64,000 nt of DNA. Source: Azomonas tarimensis. GTDB taxonomy: Bacteria; Pseudomonadota; Gammaproteobacteria; Pseudomonadales; Pseudomonadaceae. Below the pieces are notes generated by a model, which was given only the letters and a program-made list of their open reading frames with translations, did no database searches and was not told the origin of the DNA. Position numbers and translations under genes: made by a program. The stretch is from positions 47,515 through 111,514 of the forward strand of contig NZ_JBHRXZ010000027.1 of the NCBI RefSeq assembly GCF_042648805.1, written 5' to 3'. Below, piece by piece: positions 25,425-34,089 of this stretch (within the stretch, counting starts at the first letter, position 1; the number at the start of each line of letters is the position of its first letter).

Positions 25425-25769
25425 ATGTTCAACGGCCCCGCAGCCGGCTGGCTGTTCGTCCTTCTCGCCGGTATGGCGGAGATCTGTTATGCGGTGTTCA
25501 TCCCGCGCACGGATGGCTTCACCCGGCTCTGGCCGACCCTCTACTGCCTGACCTTCATCGCCCTGAGTCTCTGGCTCCTGTCGCTGTCGGTGCGCACGTT
25601 GCCCATTGGCACCGCCTACGCCGTCTGGGTCGGCATGGGCGCGGTGGGTACGGCGGTCTGGGGCATCCTGTTCTTTGGCGAGTCGGCCAATGCCGCCCGG
25701 ATCACCTGCCTGATGCTGATCGTCGCCGGCGTGGTCGGGCTGAAGCTGTTCTCGCCCGTGCTCGAATAG
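25425..25769 (+). CDS. SMR-family exporter of the Gdx/SugE (guanidinium) type
   Basis: A 114-residue four-helix protein of the small multidrug resistance family. The essential Glu in helix 1 is in AGMAEICYA. The stretches DGFTRLWP, GTAYAVWVGMGAVG and ILFFGESANAAR match the Gdx (SugE) branch, whose members export guanidinium and related compounds rather than large drugs. ATG 25425 is used; the longer frame has no ribosome site. The neighbour is the dmm cluster, so the exported compound may be linked to a dimethylated guanidine or biguanide. That link is only inference. Confidence 0.82.
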   Translation: MFNGPAAGWLFVLLAGMAEICYAVFIPRTDGFTRLWPTLYCLTFIALSLWLLSLSVRTLPIGTAYAVWVGMGAVGTAVWGILFFGESANAARITCLMLIVAGVVGLKLFSPVLE

Positions 25770-25926
25770 TCTTGCTGCCGCCATTCCGAGGCTGTTGAAC
25801 CTCCCTCGCGCTGCGCTTACTAAGCTCTGTAACCCTCATCGGCTGCCACGTTGTGCGCTTCTCGCTTCCGACGGCGATGCGCTGTGGGCGGGTGAATGAC
25901 AGGCTTGACTAGAGGAGGCGGTAGGT

Positions 25927-27489
25927 TTGAGCAGACGACGCAGCAACGGCCTGAAGTTGAAAGGATCGGCATTGCGGATGGGCCTCTCGGTTGCCCTGGC
26001 ACTGGCGGCGGCACAGGCTGGCGCGTTCGGCCTCGACGATGTGGCGGACAAGGCGCGGGAGCTGGCCGGGCAGAGTTTCAGCGTGCCGGCCTCGAACCTG
26101 CCTCCGCCGCTGCGGGCGATGCAGTACGCGGACTATCAGGAAATCCGCTCGAGCACCGAGAAGCGCTACTGGGCCGACGAAGAAACGCCCTTCGAGCTGA
26201 TGTTCTACCACCAGGGCATGCACTTCGACGTGCCGGTGACCATCAACGAAATCACCGCCACGGGTGTCAGGCCGATCGAGTATGACCCGGCCTATTTCGA
26301 CTTCGGCGGGCTGGAGCTCGACTCGGCCGCACTCGAAGGCCTCGGCTTCGCCGGTTTCAAGGTGCTCTATCCGCTGAACAGCCCGGACAAGCAGGACGAG
26401 CTGCTGACCCTTCTGGGAGCCAGCTATTTTCGTGCGCTGGGCGCCGGGCAGTGGTACGGGTTGTCCGGGCGAGGACTGGCGATCGACACCGCGCTGCCGT
26501 CCGGCGAGGAGTTTCCCCGCTTCTCCGAATTCTGGGTCGAATACCCGGAGCCGGACCGGCGCGATCTGATCATCTATGCGCTGCTGGACTCACCCAGCGT
26601 TACCGGGGCTTATCGAATGGTACTACGCCCCGGCGACGACACCGTGCTGGACATACAGGCACGACTGTTCTTTCGCGACGCGGTGGACAAGCTCGGCATC
26701 GCGCCGCTGACCAGCATGTTTCTCTACGGCCCCAACCAGCCGAGCCGCGAACTCAACTTTCGCCCGGCTATCCACGACTCCGACGGCCTGGCCATCCACA
26801 CCGGCAGCGGCGAATGGATCTGGCGGCCCCTGAACAACCCCAGGCACCTGTCGATCAGCACCTTCAGCGTCGAGAACCCGCGCGGCTTCGGTCTGATGCA
26901 GCGGGCCCGCGATTTCGCCCATTATCAGGATCTCGACGACCGCTACGAATTGCGCCCGGGCGGCTGGATCGAGGTGGTCGGCGACTGGGGGCCGGGTCGG
27001 GTCGAACTGGTGGAGATCCCCACGGCGGATGAGACCAACGACAACATCGTCGCCTTCTGGACGCCGGACCAGCCCATCGAGCCAGGCCAGGAGCTGGCGC
27101 TGGAATACCGCATGCACTTCACCATGGCCGAGCCGATGGTGCAGGAGCTGGCCTGGGTCAGCCAGACGCGCCGCTCCATCGGCGAGATCAAGCAGCCCAA
27201 CCTGATCCGCGAGCCCGATGGCAGCATCGCCTTTGTCGTCGACTTCGAAGGCGGCCCGCTGGCCGGGCTGCCGGAGCAGGAAGAGGTGTTCGCCCAGGTC
27301 AGCGTTGGCGAGAACGGCGAGTTGGTCGGCCAGGAGGTGGGCTACAACTACAGCACCGAGGGGCGCCGGTTGACCCTGCGGCTGCGCCAGCACGATCCGG
27401 CCCGGCCGGTGGAAGTGCGCGCGGCGCTGGTGCAGGGCGAGACGACCCTTTCCGAAACCTGGAGCTATCAGGTACCCATCCATGAGTAG
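25927..27489 (+). CDS. opgG: Periplasmic glucan biosynthesis protein OpgG (MdoG)
   Basis: A 520-residue periplasmic protein for osmoregulated periplasmic glucan synthesis. An N-terminal signal peptide is visible (basic start, then GLSVALALAAAQAGAF, residues ~18-33). The body matches MdoG (DDVADKARELAGQSF, FELMFYHQGMHF, DYQEIRS, GDWGPGRVELVEIPT, GGPLAG). The start is TTG 25927, with GGAGG upstream; an ATG at 25978 would give a shorter signal peptide. The stop overlaps the opgH start by 8 bp, so the two are coupled. Confidence 0.92.
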   Translation: MSRRRSNGLKLKGSALRMGLSVALALAAAQAGAFGLDDVADKARELAGQSFSVPASNLPPPLRAMQYADYQEIRSSTEKRYWADEETPFELMFYHQGMHFDVPVTINEITATGVRPIEYDPAYFDFGGLELDSAALEGLGFAGFKVLYPLNSPDKQDELLTLLGASYFRALGAGQWYGLSGRGLAIDTALPSGEEFPRFSEFWVEYPEPDRRDLIIYALLDSPSVTGAYRMVLRPGDDTVLDIQARLFFRDAVDKLGIAPLTSMFLYGPNQPSRELNFRPAIHDSDGLAIHTGSGEWIWRPLNNPRHLSISTFSVENPRGFGLMQRARDFAHYQDLDDRYELRPGGWIEVVGDWGPGRVELVEIPTADETNDNIVAFWTPDQPIEPGQELALEYRMHFTMAEPMVQELAWVSQTRRSIGEIKQPNLIREPDGSIAFVVDFEGGPLAGLPEQEEVFAQVSVGENGELVGQEVGYNYSTEGRRLTLRLRQHDPARPVEVRAALVQGETTLSETWSYQVPIHE

Positions 27490-29980
27490 TTCGGCCGATG
27501 ACGATGTCGGGGCCAGGCTGCGCGAAGGCTGGGGCGAGGCGCTGGAGGACAGCCTCGAGCGTGACGCCCAGGGTCGGACCTGCCTGCGCAGTACACCGCC
27601 GATCAGCCGCCGCAGCATGGTGCCCGAACCCTGGCAGACCAACCCGCTGGTGCGCGGCTGGCAGCGTCTGTTCGGTGAAAACCGCCGCAGGCGGCGCAAG
27701 CAGCTCGGCAGCTTCGACGAGCAGGATCGCTGGCGCCTCGCAGGGGCGAGGCGGCGGGCGGTGCTACTGTGTTTCATGCTGCTGCAGACCGGCATCGCCA
27801 CCTGGTACATGAAGGCAATCCTGCCCTACCAGGGCTGGGCCATGCTCGATCTGCGCGGCGCCTGGCGCCAGGGTATCGCCGAATGGCTGCTGCAACTGAT
27901 GCCCTACGCCGTGCAAGCCAGTGTGCTGTTTCTCTTCGCGCTGCTGTTCTGCTGGGTCTCGGTGGGCTTCTGGACGGCCCTGATGGGATTCTTTCAACTG
28001 CTCACCGGGCGCGACCGCTACAGCATCTCGGCCGGGGAGGTGGGCAAGGCCCGGATTGCCCCCGAGGCGCGCACCGCGCTGGTCATGCCCATCGCCAACG
28101 AGGACGTGCCCAGGGTGTTCGCCGGCCTGCGCGCGACCTGGGAGTCGCTGGCGCGCAGCGGCCAGGGGCAACACTTCGACGTGTTCATCCTCAGCGACAG
28201 CAACGATCCCGATACCTGCGTCGCCGAGCAGAAGGCCTGGCTGGAACTGTGCCGCGAGGTCGAGGGCTTCGGCCGGATCTTCTACCGCCGACGGCGCCGG
28301 CGGGTGAAGCGCAAGAGCGGCAACATCGACGACTTTTGCCGGCGCTGGGGCAGCCAGTACCGCTACATGGTGGTGCTCGACGCCGACAGCGTGATGAGCG
28401 GCGACTGCCTGGCCTCGCTGGTGCGCATGATGGAGGCCAACCCCCACGCCGGGATCATCCAGAGCTCCCCTTGCGCGGCCGGGATGGACACCCTTTATGC
28501 GCGCATCCAGCAGTTCGCCACCCGGGTCTACGGCCCGCTGTTCACCGCCGGCCTGCACTTCTGGCAGTTGGGTGAATCGCACTACTGGGGACATAACGCG
28601 ATCATCCGGGTCAAGCCGTTCATGGAGCACTGTGCGCTGGCGCCGTTGCCGGGCAAGGGCAGCATGGCCGGGGCGATCCTGTCCCACGATTTCGTCGAGG
28701 CCGCGCTGATGCGCCGGGCCGGCTGGGGGGTATGGATCGCCTACGACCTGCCCGGCAGTTACGAGGAGCTGCCACCGAACCTGCTCGATGAGCTCAAGCG
28801 TGATCGCCGCTGGTGCCACGGCAACCTGATGAACTTCCGTTTGTTCCTGGTCAAGGGCATGCATCCGGTGCATCGCGCGGTGTTTCTCACCGGTGTCATG
28901 TCCTACCTGTCGGCGCCGTTGTGGTTCCTGTTCCTAGTGCTGTCCACGGCCCTGCTGGCGGTACACAAGCTGATGGAACCGCAGTATTTCCTGCAGCCGA
29001 TGCAACTGTTCCCGGTCTGGCCTCGGTGGAACCCGGAACAGGCCATCGCGCTGTTTTCCACCACCATGACGCTGTTGTTCCTGCCCAAGATGCTGGCGGT
29101 GCTGCTGGTCTGGGTGAAGGGTGCAGAGGCCTACGGTGGCAAGCTGCGGTTGTTGTTGTCGATGCTGGTTGAAATGCTCTTCTCGGTGCTGCTGGCGCCG
29201 GTGCGCATGCTGTTTCATACCCTGTTCGTTACCGCTGCGTTCTTTGGCTGGTCGGCCCAGTGGCAATCGCCGCAGCGCGCCGGCAATGCCACACCCTGGA
29301 GCGAGGCGCTGGTTCGCCACGGGCCGCAGATGCTGCTGGGGGTGCTCTGGGCCGCCCTGGTGGCCTGGCTAGACCCGGTGTTTCTCTGGTGGCTGGCGCC
29401 CATCGTGGTGGCGTTGATCCTCTCGGCGCCGGTGTCGGTAGTGTCCAGCCGGATGCGCTTCGGCCAGGCGGCGCGGCGACAGCGCCTGTTGCTGATTCCT
29501 GAGGAGTCCACGCCCCCGGCCGAGTTGCAGGCCACTGCCGATTATCTGGTCCAGTATCGGCAGACGGCACTGGAACGGGGCTTCCTGCACGCCGCGGTCG
29601 ACCCGCAGATCAATGCCCTGGCCTGCGCCATGGCCCGCGGCCGGCACGCACGGACGGTGACGGCAGCACAACGACTGCGCGAGGAGCGCCTGGCGAGCAT
29701 TCTTGCCGGCGGGCCCGAGGGCGACACGCGCGAGGTACGCTGGCGTCTGCTGGATGATCCCGACGGTTTGGCCGGCCTGCACCGGACACTGGCGTGCGGT
29801 CCAGGCGGGCCTGACTGGCGCGCTGCGCTGCGGCCCCTGGCGGAGCCCAGTGCCGAGCCGGCCTTGCGGTTGTCGCGACCTGCCGAGCAGGATCCTGCTG
29901 GTGCGGGGTTCATGGCGGAACAGGTCTCCCTTGCGTCTGCCTCTGCCTCGGCTGCTGCTCGTCGTAGCCCGCGGTATTGA
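27482..29980 (+). CDS. opgH: Glucan glucosyltransferase OpgH (MdoH)
   Basis: An 832-residue membrane glycosyltransferase (GT2) that builds the beta-1,2-glucan backbone from UDP-glucose. N-terminal cytoplasmic region, then membrane helices around residues 95-180, a catalytic domain with LVMPIANED, VVLDADSVMSGD (DxD), SHDFVEAALMRRAGW and RDRRWCHGNLMN (Q/RxxRW type motif), and a further block of helices. Normal length is about 850 residues. It starts inside opgG. The last ~15 residues are Ala/Ser-rich and not conserved-looking. Confidence 0.93.
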   Translation: MSSSADDDVGARLREGWGEALEDSLERDAQGRTCLRSTPPISRRSMVPEPWQTNPLVRGWQRLFGENRRRRRKQLGSFDEQDRWRLAGARRRAVLLCFMLLQTGIATWYMKAILPYQGWAMLDLRGAWRQGIAEWLLQLMPYAVQASVLFLFALLFCWVSVGFWTALMGFFQLLTGRDRYSISAGEVGKARIAPEARTALVMPIANEDVPRVFAGLRATWESLARSGQGQHFDVFILSDSNDPDTCVAEQKAWLELCREVEGFGRIFYRRRRRRVKRKSGNIDDFCRRWGSQYRYMVVLDADSVMSGDCLASLVRMMEANPHAGIIQSSPCAAGMDTLYARIQQFATRVYGPLFTAGLHFWQLGESHYWGHNAIIRVKPFMEHCALAPLPGKGSMAGAILSHDFVEAALMRRAGWGVWIAYDLPGSYEELPPNLLDELKRDRRWCHGNLMNFRLFLVKGMHPVHRAVFLTGVMSYLSAPLWFLFLVLSTALLAVHKLMEPQYFLQPMQLFPVWPRWNPEQAIALFSTTMTLLFLPKMLAVLLVWVKGAEAYGGKLRLLLSMLVEMLFSVLLAPVRMLFHTLFVTAAFFGWSAQWQSPQRAGNATPWSEALVRHGPQMLLGVLWAALVAWLDPVFLWWLAPIVVALILSAPVSVVSSRMRFGQAARRQRLLLIPEESTPPAELQATADYLVQYRQTALERGFLHAAVDPQINALACAMARGRHARTVTAAQRLREERLASILAGGPEGDTREVRWRLLDDPDGLAGLHRTLACGPGGPDWRAALRPLAEPSAEPALRLSRPAEQDPAGAGFMAEQVSLASASASAAARRSPRY

Positions 29981-30157
29981 CCGACTGACCGAAGCCCTGA
30001 CGCTGCAGGGAAACAGCGTCATCGTGCTGCTGGCTGTTCATCCCTACCTGAGCAATCCGGCCAGCGAAGGTTTTTCCGGGGCCGAGCTGTAACAAGGCGG
30101 TGGTTGCCGCGCGCTGCGCGTGCTGTCCATCCTTCATGATCTGACCCGGAGACGCCT

Positions 30158-31138
30158 GTGGACCTGCTGTTTCTCGGCACCAGTGCCGCCACCCCGACCC
30201 GTACTCGTAACGTCAGCGCGCTGGCCCTGCTGGAACCGCGCGGCAAGGGCTGGTTCCTGCTGGACTGCGGCGAAGCCACCCAGCATCGGGTGATGCAGGC
30301 GGGCCTGTCGCTGCACGAACTGCAGGCCATCTTCATCACCCATGTGCACGGCGATCACTGCTACGGCCTGCCGGGGTTGCTGGCCAGCGCCGGGCTGCAG
30401 GGGCGGACCCGGCCGTTGACGCTGGTCGCTCCGGCGGGAGTCGAGGCCTGGATGGACGCCACCCAGCAGATGAGCCAGCTCAGCCTGCCCTACCCGCTGC
30501 AGTGGCTGCCCACCGAGTCGCTGGGTTGCTGGTCGAGCGAGCACTGGCTGGTGGACGTCACCGAGCTGTCGCACCGGGTGCGCTCATTCGCCTACGGCTT
30601 CACCGAGGCCAGGCCGGAGTCGCGCCTGGACCAGGCGCGGCTGTTGGCGGACGGTATCGCACGTGGTCCGGTCTGGGGCCAGTTGAAGAAGGGCATCGAT
30701 GCGGCTTATGAGGGGCGCACCCTGCGCAGCCGCGATTACCTGATCTTCCCGCATCCGCCGCGCCGGGTGGTGGTCGCCGGTGACAACGACCGTCCCGAAC
30801 TCCTGGCGGCAGCCTGTCGCAACGCCCAGGTGCTGGTGCACGAGGCGACCTTCAGCCTGGAGCGGCCGGTGGAGACGCGCTTTGGTCACAGTGCGGCCGG
30901 GCAGGTCGCGGCCTTCGCCGACTCCATTGGCCTGCCGAACCTGGTGCTCACGCATTTCAGCTCCCGCTTCCAGGACAACCCGGAGCGCTCGCCAGGCATC
31001 GCCGACCTGCGCGCCGAGGCCCTGCAGCACTACCGCGGCGGCCTCTGGCTCGCCGAAGACCTGGCCCGCTTCCGCCTTGATCGAACCGGGAGCCTCTGCC
31101 GGGTGTTGCCGGCCCCGGCGCGTGATCCTCGGCCCTGA
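30158..31138 (+). CDS. Ribonuclease Z-like metallo-beta-lactamase
   Basis: A 326-residue metallohydrolase of the RNase Z/ElaC group, which processes tRNA 3' ends or acts on related RNA. The zinc motif HVHGDHCYGLPG is at residues ~64-75, LFLGTSAATPT near the start is the family's opening strand, and further ligands are in VVVAGDNDRP, HEATF and TRFGHSAAGQV. The start is GTG 30158. It stands alone after opgGH; a pair of GCGAGC-type REP elements follows its stop at once. Confidence 0.85.
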   Translation: MDLLFLGTSAATPTRTRNVSALALLEPRGKGWFLLDCGEATQHRVMQAGLSLHELQAIFITHVHGDHCYGLPGLLASAGLQGRTRPLTLVAPAGVEAWMDATQQMSQLSLPYPLQWLPTESLGCWSSEHWLVDVTELSHRVRSFAYGFTEARPESRLDQARLLADGIARGPVWGQLKKGIDAAYEGRTLRSRDYLIFPHPPRRVVVAGDNDRPELLAAACRNAQVLVHEATFSLERPVETRFGHSAAGQVAAFADSIGLPNLVLTHFSSRFQDNPERSPGIADLRAEALQHYRGGLWLAEDLARFRLDRTGSLCRVLPAPARDPRP

Positions 31139-31157
31139 CGCCCTGAGCAGGAGCCCT

Positions 31158-31230
31158 TCGCGAGCGAGCTCGCTCCTACAGGGAAAATGCGGGTGCGGGG
31201 AGCTATTCGCGAGCAAGCTCGCCCCTGTAG
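31158..31230. repeat. Two REP elements of the GCGAGCGAGCTCGC type
   Basis: TTCGCGAGCGAGCTCGCTCC (31158-31177) and a second copy reading ATTCGCGAGCAAGCTCGCCC (31205-31224) lie 27 bp apart. The same family is amplified in array 4. The second copy overlaps the 3' end of the B3/4 gene. Confidence 0.75.
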
Positions 31231-31910
31231 CTCGTCTCGCGGGGCGCCAGTGGCTGGTTGGCGGCGCGGCGGGCACCCAACACGCAACAGCGCATCAGAT
31301 CGAGCTTGAGCCGCTCGGCGGTGCGCTGCAGGTAGGCGAGATCGGTATCGGGGTGCCCCTGGACGATGAACAGTGCGGCGCTGGTATCCGCCTGCAAGGC
31401 GGTGGCCGCGCATTGCCGGTACTCCATGCGGCAGAGAACCTGGCCGCGCGCATCGAAATAGGCGTATTCGCCGGAGGGCAGGGTGACGGCTGCGTCGCTG
31501 CCGAGGGCATGGAAGGCTTCGTCGCCCTGGCAGATATCCAGCGTCACCGGGAGCTTGATTCGACGCAGATCATGCGCGCCGATGGACAGGCCCGAGTGCA
31601 GCGACCAGTGATTGTAGAGGTCGACCACCGGAGAGATTTCGCGCAGTTTTCCCATGCGCAGGTACTGATCGAGCAGCGCCTGTGGCGAGGCGGGGAATCG
31701 CTTGGGCGAGCGACCCATGCGCAGACGCAGATCACTGAACCCCTGCATCTGGCTCAGGCTGGCCTGGATCTGCAGCTCGCTGCGCAGACGGTCGAGGCTG
31801 GTGCCCAGTGCCTCGCTGCGGGCCTGGTTGCAGAGTTGGTGCAGGGTGAAGGCGATGGCCTTCAGTCCCAGGGATGCCGGAGCGTTCAGGCAGAAGACGG
31901 GGTTGAACAT
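31203..31910 (-). CDS. B3/4-domain protein (PheT-like tRNA-binding domain)
   Basis: A 235-residue protein matching the stand-alone B3/4 domain of phenylalanyl-tRNA synthetase beta chain, a family often thought to edit or bind misacylated tRNA. Visible stretches are GLKAIAFTLHQLCNQ at the N-terminus and VDLYNHWSLHSGLSIGAHD, typical of the family core. ATG 31910 is used (AGGTGAT upstream) rather than GTG 31925. The last residues, YRGELARE, are encoded by a REP element, so the C-terminus was probably altered by REP insertion. Confidence 0.75.
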   Translation of the reverse strand: MFNPVFCLNAPASLGLKAIAFTLHQLCNQARSEALGTSLDRLRSELQIQASLSQMQGFSDLRLRMGRSPKRFPASPQALLDQYLRMGKLREISPVVDLYNHWSLHSGLSIGAHDLRRIKLPVTLDICQGDEAFHALGSDAAVTLPSGEYAYFDARGQVLCRMEYRQCAATALQADTSAALFIVQGHPDTDLAYLQRTAERLKLDLMRCCVLGARRAANQPLAPRETSYRGELARE

Positions 31911-32040
31911 GGGATCACCTGACACTGCGGAAGGTGGAAAGGGTCAGGCGGAGCGTGCAACTCGAGGTTTTGCGTGCAAGCTGCGGCAGACGCCGCCTGC
32001 CTGGGAAGAACCCGCCCCGTCAGCCGGAGCGGGTACCGGC

Positions 32041-32217
32041 TCAGGGTTTGAGTTTCTTCGGTTCGGGATCGGCGTAGCTGTGCTTCTCGTGGACCATGGT
32101 GGCACCGAGGGCGAAAAGGCTGGCCGCGGCCACGAAGAAGGTGATCACCATCAGGATCGCCGGGTTGCCGGCGAAGGTGTAAACGGCGCTGGCGCCTTCG
32201 AAAGTACTGATGCTCAT
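32041..32217 (-). CDS. 58-residue membrane peptide downstream of amt
   Basis: A short open frame with ATG 32217 preceded by AAGGAG. The predicted peptide begins MSISTFEGASAVYTFAGNPA, has one long hydrophobic helix (residues ~20-42, ILMVITFFVAAASLFALGA) and a charged tail, VHEKHSYADPEPKKLKP. It lies 53 bp after the Amt gene on the same strand. It is a convincing real gene: good ribosome site, coherent membrane topology, codon use like its neighbours. Function unknown; a small partner or regulator of Amt is possible. Confidence 0.75.
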   Translation of the reverse strand: MSISTFEGASAVYTFAGNPAILMVITFFVAAASLFALGATMVHEKHSYADPEPKKLKP

Positions 32218-32270
32218 GGTTCAGGCTCCTTGTAAGCGGCGCACCGGGGCGGCGGTGCGCCTGGTGGCCG

Positions 32271-33647
32271 TCAGGCCGGTTTGGTTTCGACAATGAGGGT
32301 GGTGGTTTCTGTGGTGCCATCAGTGCCGGTCAAGGTGGTGCTGGTGCCATACATGGCCGCCCATTCCGGGTAGGCCTGCGCCGGTACTTCGGTCAGGTCC
32401 AGGCCGCGTTCTTCGGCATGGGCCGGAACCCGCAGCATGCCGACCTTCTTCAGGCCGTAGGAGATGGCGTAGCCGGGAATGAAGCCCAGGGACGCCATGA
32501 CGATCGCGCCGAACACCTGGCCGGTGAAACTGATGTCAGCCATGCCATTCACGTTCGGGTAGCCAGCCAGGAAAATGCCACTGATGACCAGACCGGCGAA
32601 GCCGCCAAAGCCATGCACCGCGAAAGCGCCGACCGCGTCGTCCAGGCGCATCTTCAGCAGGAAGTTGTTGACCAGCGGTGCAGCGGCGGCGACGCCCATG
32701 CCGATCAGGTAGGCCAGCCCGGGGTGGTAGAGGTCCAGGCCCGGGGCCACCGAGATGATCCCCACCAGGCCGCCGGACATCATCCAGAAGGGCTCGCGGG
32801 TGGTCAGATAGGCGCCGATCAGGCCGCCGGCAAAGCCCATCAGGGTGTTGAAGGCGAACGCCGAGAGGGTGGTGGGCTGGCCGTAGATGTTGATCCACTG
32901 CGCGCCGCTGTTATAGATGATGCAGCCGCCGAGGAAGCCGAAGAAGCCGACGATGATCAGCATCAGGCCGACCACGCTCATGGGCATGCTGTGGCCGACG
33001 ATCTGATTGACCGAGCCGTCCTTGTTGAAGCGGCCGATGCGCGCGCCGAGGTTCATCACCACGGCCAGGGCAAAGAAGCCTGCGACCATGTGCACCACGC
33101 CTGCCGCGCCCACGTCATGGTAGCCCCAATTGACGGTCAGCCAGCCTTCCGGGTGCCAGCCCCAGGAGGCTGCCAACAGCCAGAGTACCCCGCCCAGGGC
33201 GATGGTGAGGATGATGAAGGCGCTCATCCGTGCGCGCTCGATGATGGCGCCGGAGAGGATCGAACCGGTGGTGGCGGCGAACAGTGCGAAGGCGCCCCAG
33301 AAAATGCCGGTGGCATTGTCCTGGATATTCGGGCCCATGGCCTCACTCCAGGGCAATGCGGCGACCAGATCGTCCATGCGCGGTACTAGGCCGTCCGGGA
33401 AGCCGTTGTAGATCGCCCAGCCGACCAGGAAGACGCTCGGGACGACGAAGCCGAACGCCAAGATGTTCTTCACCCCGGCAGCCAGGGCGTTTTTCAGGCG
33501 CGAGGCGCCGATCTCATAGGAGAGAAAGCCGGCATGGATGAGGATCATCAAGGCGGTACACCACCAGTAGAAGATCTCCATGTTCAAGGTATTGGTCATC
33601 TCGATGAGCTGGTGTAGCTCTTCAAGCGTCGGCGTGGTCTGTTCCAT
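32271..33647 (-). CDS. amt: Ammonium transporter, Amt family
   Basis: A 458-residue Amt/Mep channel with 11 membrane helices. The twin-His pore is visible as GAAGVVHMVAG and AFAVHGFGGFAG; FAATTGSILSGAIIERAR is the typical helix 3 region. It lacks a cleavable signal; the N-terminal MEQTTPTLEELHQL and the Thr-rich tail differ from AmtB. There is no glnK beside it, so this is a second, distinct Amt rather than the glnK-amtB pair. Near-perfect sigma-54 promoter upstream. In methylamine-using bacteria such Amt genes often accompany gmaS/mgs; here it could take up ammonium or methylammonium. Confidence 0.92.
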   Translation of the reverse strand: MEQTTPTLEELHQLIEMTNTLNMEIFYWWCTALMILIHAGFLSYEIGASRLKNALAAGVKNILAFGFVVPSVFLVGWAIYNGFPDGLVPRMDDLVAALPWSEAMGPNIQDNATGIFWGAFALFAATTGSILSGAIIERARMSAFIILTIALGGVLWLLAASWGWHPEGWLTVNWGYHDVGAAGVVHMVAGFFALAVVMNLGARIGRFNKDGSVNQIVGHSMPMSVVGLMLIIVGFFGFLGGCIIYNSGAQWINIYGQPTTLSAFAFNTLMGFAGGLIGAYLTTREPFWMMSGGLVGIISVAPGLDLYHPGLAYLIGMGVAAAAPLVNNFLLKMRLDDAVGAFAVHGFGGFAGLVISGIFLAGYPNVNGMADISFTGQVFGAIVMASLGFIPGYAISYGLKKVGMLRVPAHAEERGLDLTEVPAQAYPEWAAMYGTSTTLTGTDGTTETTTLIVETKPA

Positions 33648-33737
33648 TAGATGATCCTCGAGGGGGGGTCGGATTAGCGGCGGTAAAAGCGGTTCGTTTT
33701 ATTGCACCTGGCTCATAAAAAGTTCGCTATAAGAAAC

Positions 33738-33753
33738 AGCAATCGCTGTGCCA
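33738..33753 (-). promoter_or_regulatory. Sigma-54 promoter of amt
   Basis: On the minus strand TGGCACAGCGATTGCT matches TGGCAC-N5-TTGCT at every conserved position. It is about 90 bp before the amt start. Sigma-54 control fits a nitrogen-limitation-induced transporter. Confidence 0.85.
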
Positions 33754-33759
33754 CATTCT

Positions 33760-33775
33760 GAAACAGCTCTGTTTC
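33760..33775. promoter_or_regulatory. Perfect inverted repeat upstream of the amt promoter
   Basis: GAAACAG-CT-CTGTTTC, two perfect 7-bp arms around 2 bp, starts 7 bp upstream of the -24 element. It could be an operator for a dimeric regulator. It does not match the NtrC consensus. The rest of 33776-34060 holds no gene or signal I can support. Confidence 0.5.
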
Positions 33776-34060
33776 GAGGCGTTGGTCGCCTTATCCGGGC
33801 TGCTCGCGCACAACCACCGAGCCCTCCAGACACACGCTGCACCAAAGCCTTGCAAAAGTCCCTTGCTATTCATGGGGAATTACGCACGCAGGCCGCTTGG
33901 CGGCACGTCCAGATCACGGGGGCCATGGAGTCTGTTGGCATGTAGCAATAAAAGGGCCGAGACGCTGTTAGCAGAGAGGCTGCTGAGACTCGCGCTCGAG
34001 GCGGGGTGTGAGTCGGCGCCTCGGCGGTCAGGGGAAGGAAAGTAAGGGAGCGTCGACGCA

Positions 34061-34087
34061 GCGCAGCCTGGGTGGGCTGCGCCTTTT
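34061..34087 (+). terminator. Hairpin with short T-run, + orientation
   Basis: GCGCAGCC and GGCTGCGC pair around TGGGTG, followed by CTTTT. It sits 3-30 bp beyond the stop of the minus-strand chemoreceptor gene, for which it would be a stem without T-run. Confidence 0.45.
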
Positions 34088-34089
34088 GC

